A stretch of 9,933 nt of DNA from Pseudomonadota bacterium. GTDB lineage: Bacteria; Pseudomonadota; Alphaproteobacteria; Rhodospirillales; 2-02-FULL-58-16. Numbering within the stretch: the first letter of the stretch is position 1; each line of letters starts with the position of its first letter. The stretch lies in NCBI GenBank assembly GCA_022572335.1, contig JACZWD010000089.1:1-9933 (forward strand). Direction: 5' to 3'. A program made the position numbers and the translations under genes. Shown one piece after another: positions 9,318 through 9,933 of the stretch. Under the pieces are notes generated by a model that was given only the letters and a program-made list of their open reading frames with translations, was not told the origin of the DNA and ran no database searches.

Positions 9318-9933
9318 GTGAAGGTCGTCATCACCGGAGGCGCCGGTTTCATCGGGTTGAACCTGGCCCGGCGGCTTGTGCTCAGGGGCGCGCTCACCGG
9401 GCCGTCGGGCGCCGCCGAGGAGATCGACAGCATCGTGCTGTTCGACGCCGTGACGCCCACGGCCCGCCCGCCGGGGCTGGACGGGCGCGTCGGGATCGTC
9501 ACCGGCGATGTCGCCGACCGCGACACGGTGTCCGCCCTCATCGACCGCGACGACATTTCCGTGTTCCATCTGGCCTCGGTGGTGAGCGGCGAGGGCGAGC
9601 GGGACTTCGACCTTGCCTTGCGGGTAAATGTTGACGGCACCCGCACCGTCCTCCAGGCATGCCGGGCGCGCGCCGGCGCGCCCAGGGTCGTGTTCACCAG
9701 CTCGGTCGCCGCCTTCGGCGGCGGCGCCATGCCGGCGACGGTCACCGACACCACCAAGCAGACGCCTGAGACCACCTCCGGCATGACCAAGTCCATCGGC
9801 GAGCTGATGATCAACGACTACACCCGCAAGGGATTCCTGGACGGCCGCGCGGCGCGCCCGCCGGCCGTCATCATCCGCCCGGGCAGGCCCAACGCGGCGG
9901 CGTCGAGCTTCGCCAGCGGGATCTTCCGCGAGC
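9318..9933 (+). CDS. denD: NAD-dependent epimerase/dehydratase family protein, DenD-like (D-erythronate dehydrogenase type), 5' part
   Basis: Extended short-chain dehydrogenase; 205 codons are visible and the gene continues past the window (family about 320-330 residues). Starts at GTG 9318, with AAAGAGGG 7 bases upstream; the overlapping ATG two bases earlier meets a stop at once. The Rossmann NAD-binding loop TGGAGFIG is at residues 6-13. Further on are TGDVADRD, FHLASVVSGEGERDFDLAL, VNVDGTR, the FTSSVAAFGG strand (catalytic Ser at about 128/129), and near the window end RPGRPNAAASSFASGI, a stretch I associate with the DenD family. That family oxidises D-erythronate to 2-oxo-tetronate with NAD, feeding a kinase/aldolase pathway; no such partners are visible here. 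Odd point: where the YxxxK motif should lie the sequence reads SGMTK, so Ser154 stands in place of the catalytic Tyr while Lys158 remains. Family is confident; exact substrate is not. Confidence 0.75.
   Translation, partial: MKVVITGGAGFIGLNLARRLVLRGALTGPSGAAEEIDSIVLFDAVTPTARPPGLDGRVGIVTGDVADRDTVSALIDRDDISVFHLASVVSGEGERDFDLALRVNVDGTRTVLQACRARAGAPRVVFTSSVAAFGGGAMPATVTDTTKQTPETTSGMTKSIGELMINDYTRKGFLDGRAARPPAVIIRPGRPNAAASSFASGIFRE

Overview
The window is GC-rich, tightly packed bacterial DNA. It holds the 3' part of an F1-ATP synthase operon in the order atpH-atpA-atpG-atpD-atpC, with the F0 genes absent on the visible side. That split arrangement, the subunit sequences and the GC-rich codon use point to an alphaproteobacterium, possibly Rhodospirillales-like. 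The organism call is an inference.

Layout: 1-4764 (+) carries the F1 genes. atpH is cut by the window start, and the others are intact with short gaps and one stop/start overlap (atpH/atpA). At 4782-8366 (-), meeting atpC head-on only 17 bases away, lies one very large gene of about 1194 codons that is not part of the ATP synthase. It joins a complete M28-type zinc aminopeptidase unit to a second zinc protease with an HExxHxxNxxH motif and a metzincin-like Met-turn. Between them are a junction that retains a strong ribosome binding site plus ATG and then a proline-rich linker; an Ig-like segment and a helical lysine-rich tail follow. Its base composition looks less GC-rich than its neighbours, which suggests an accessory gene.

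8367-8730 is a divergent non-coding stretch with an AT-rich core, a good extended -10 candidate for the protease gene and a plus-strand hairpin followed by six T. sixA (8731-9198, +) encodes a small histidine phosphatase. After a GC-rich spacer with a hairpin and T-run, a DenD-like NAD-dependent sugar-acid dehydrogenase starts at GTG 9318 and runs off the window end; its expected catalytic Tyr is read as Ser.

The F1 genes work together as the catalytic head of ATP synthase. The other three genes show no evident functional link to it or to each other. The main novelty candidate is the two-protease gene, which may make two products from one reading frame.
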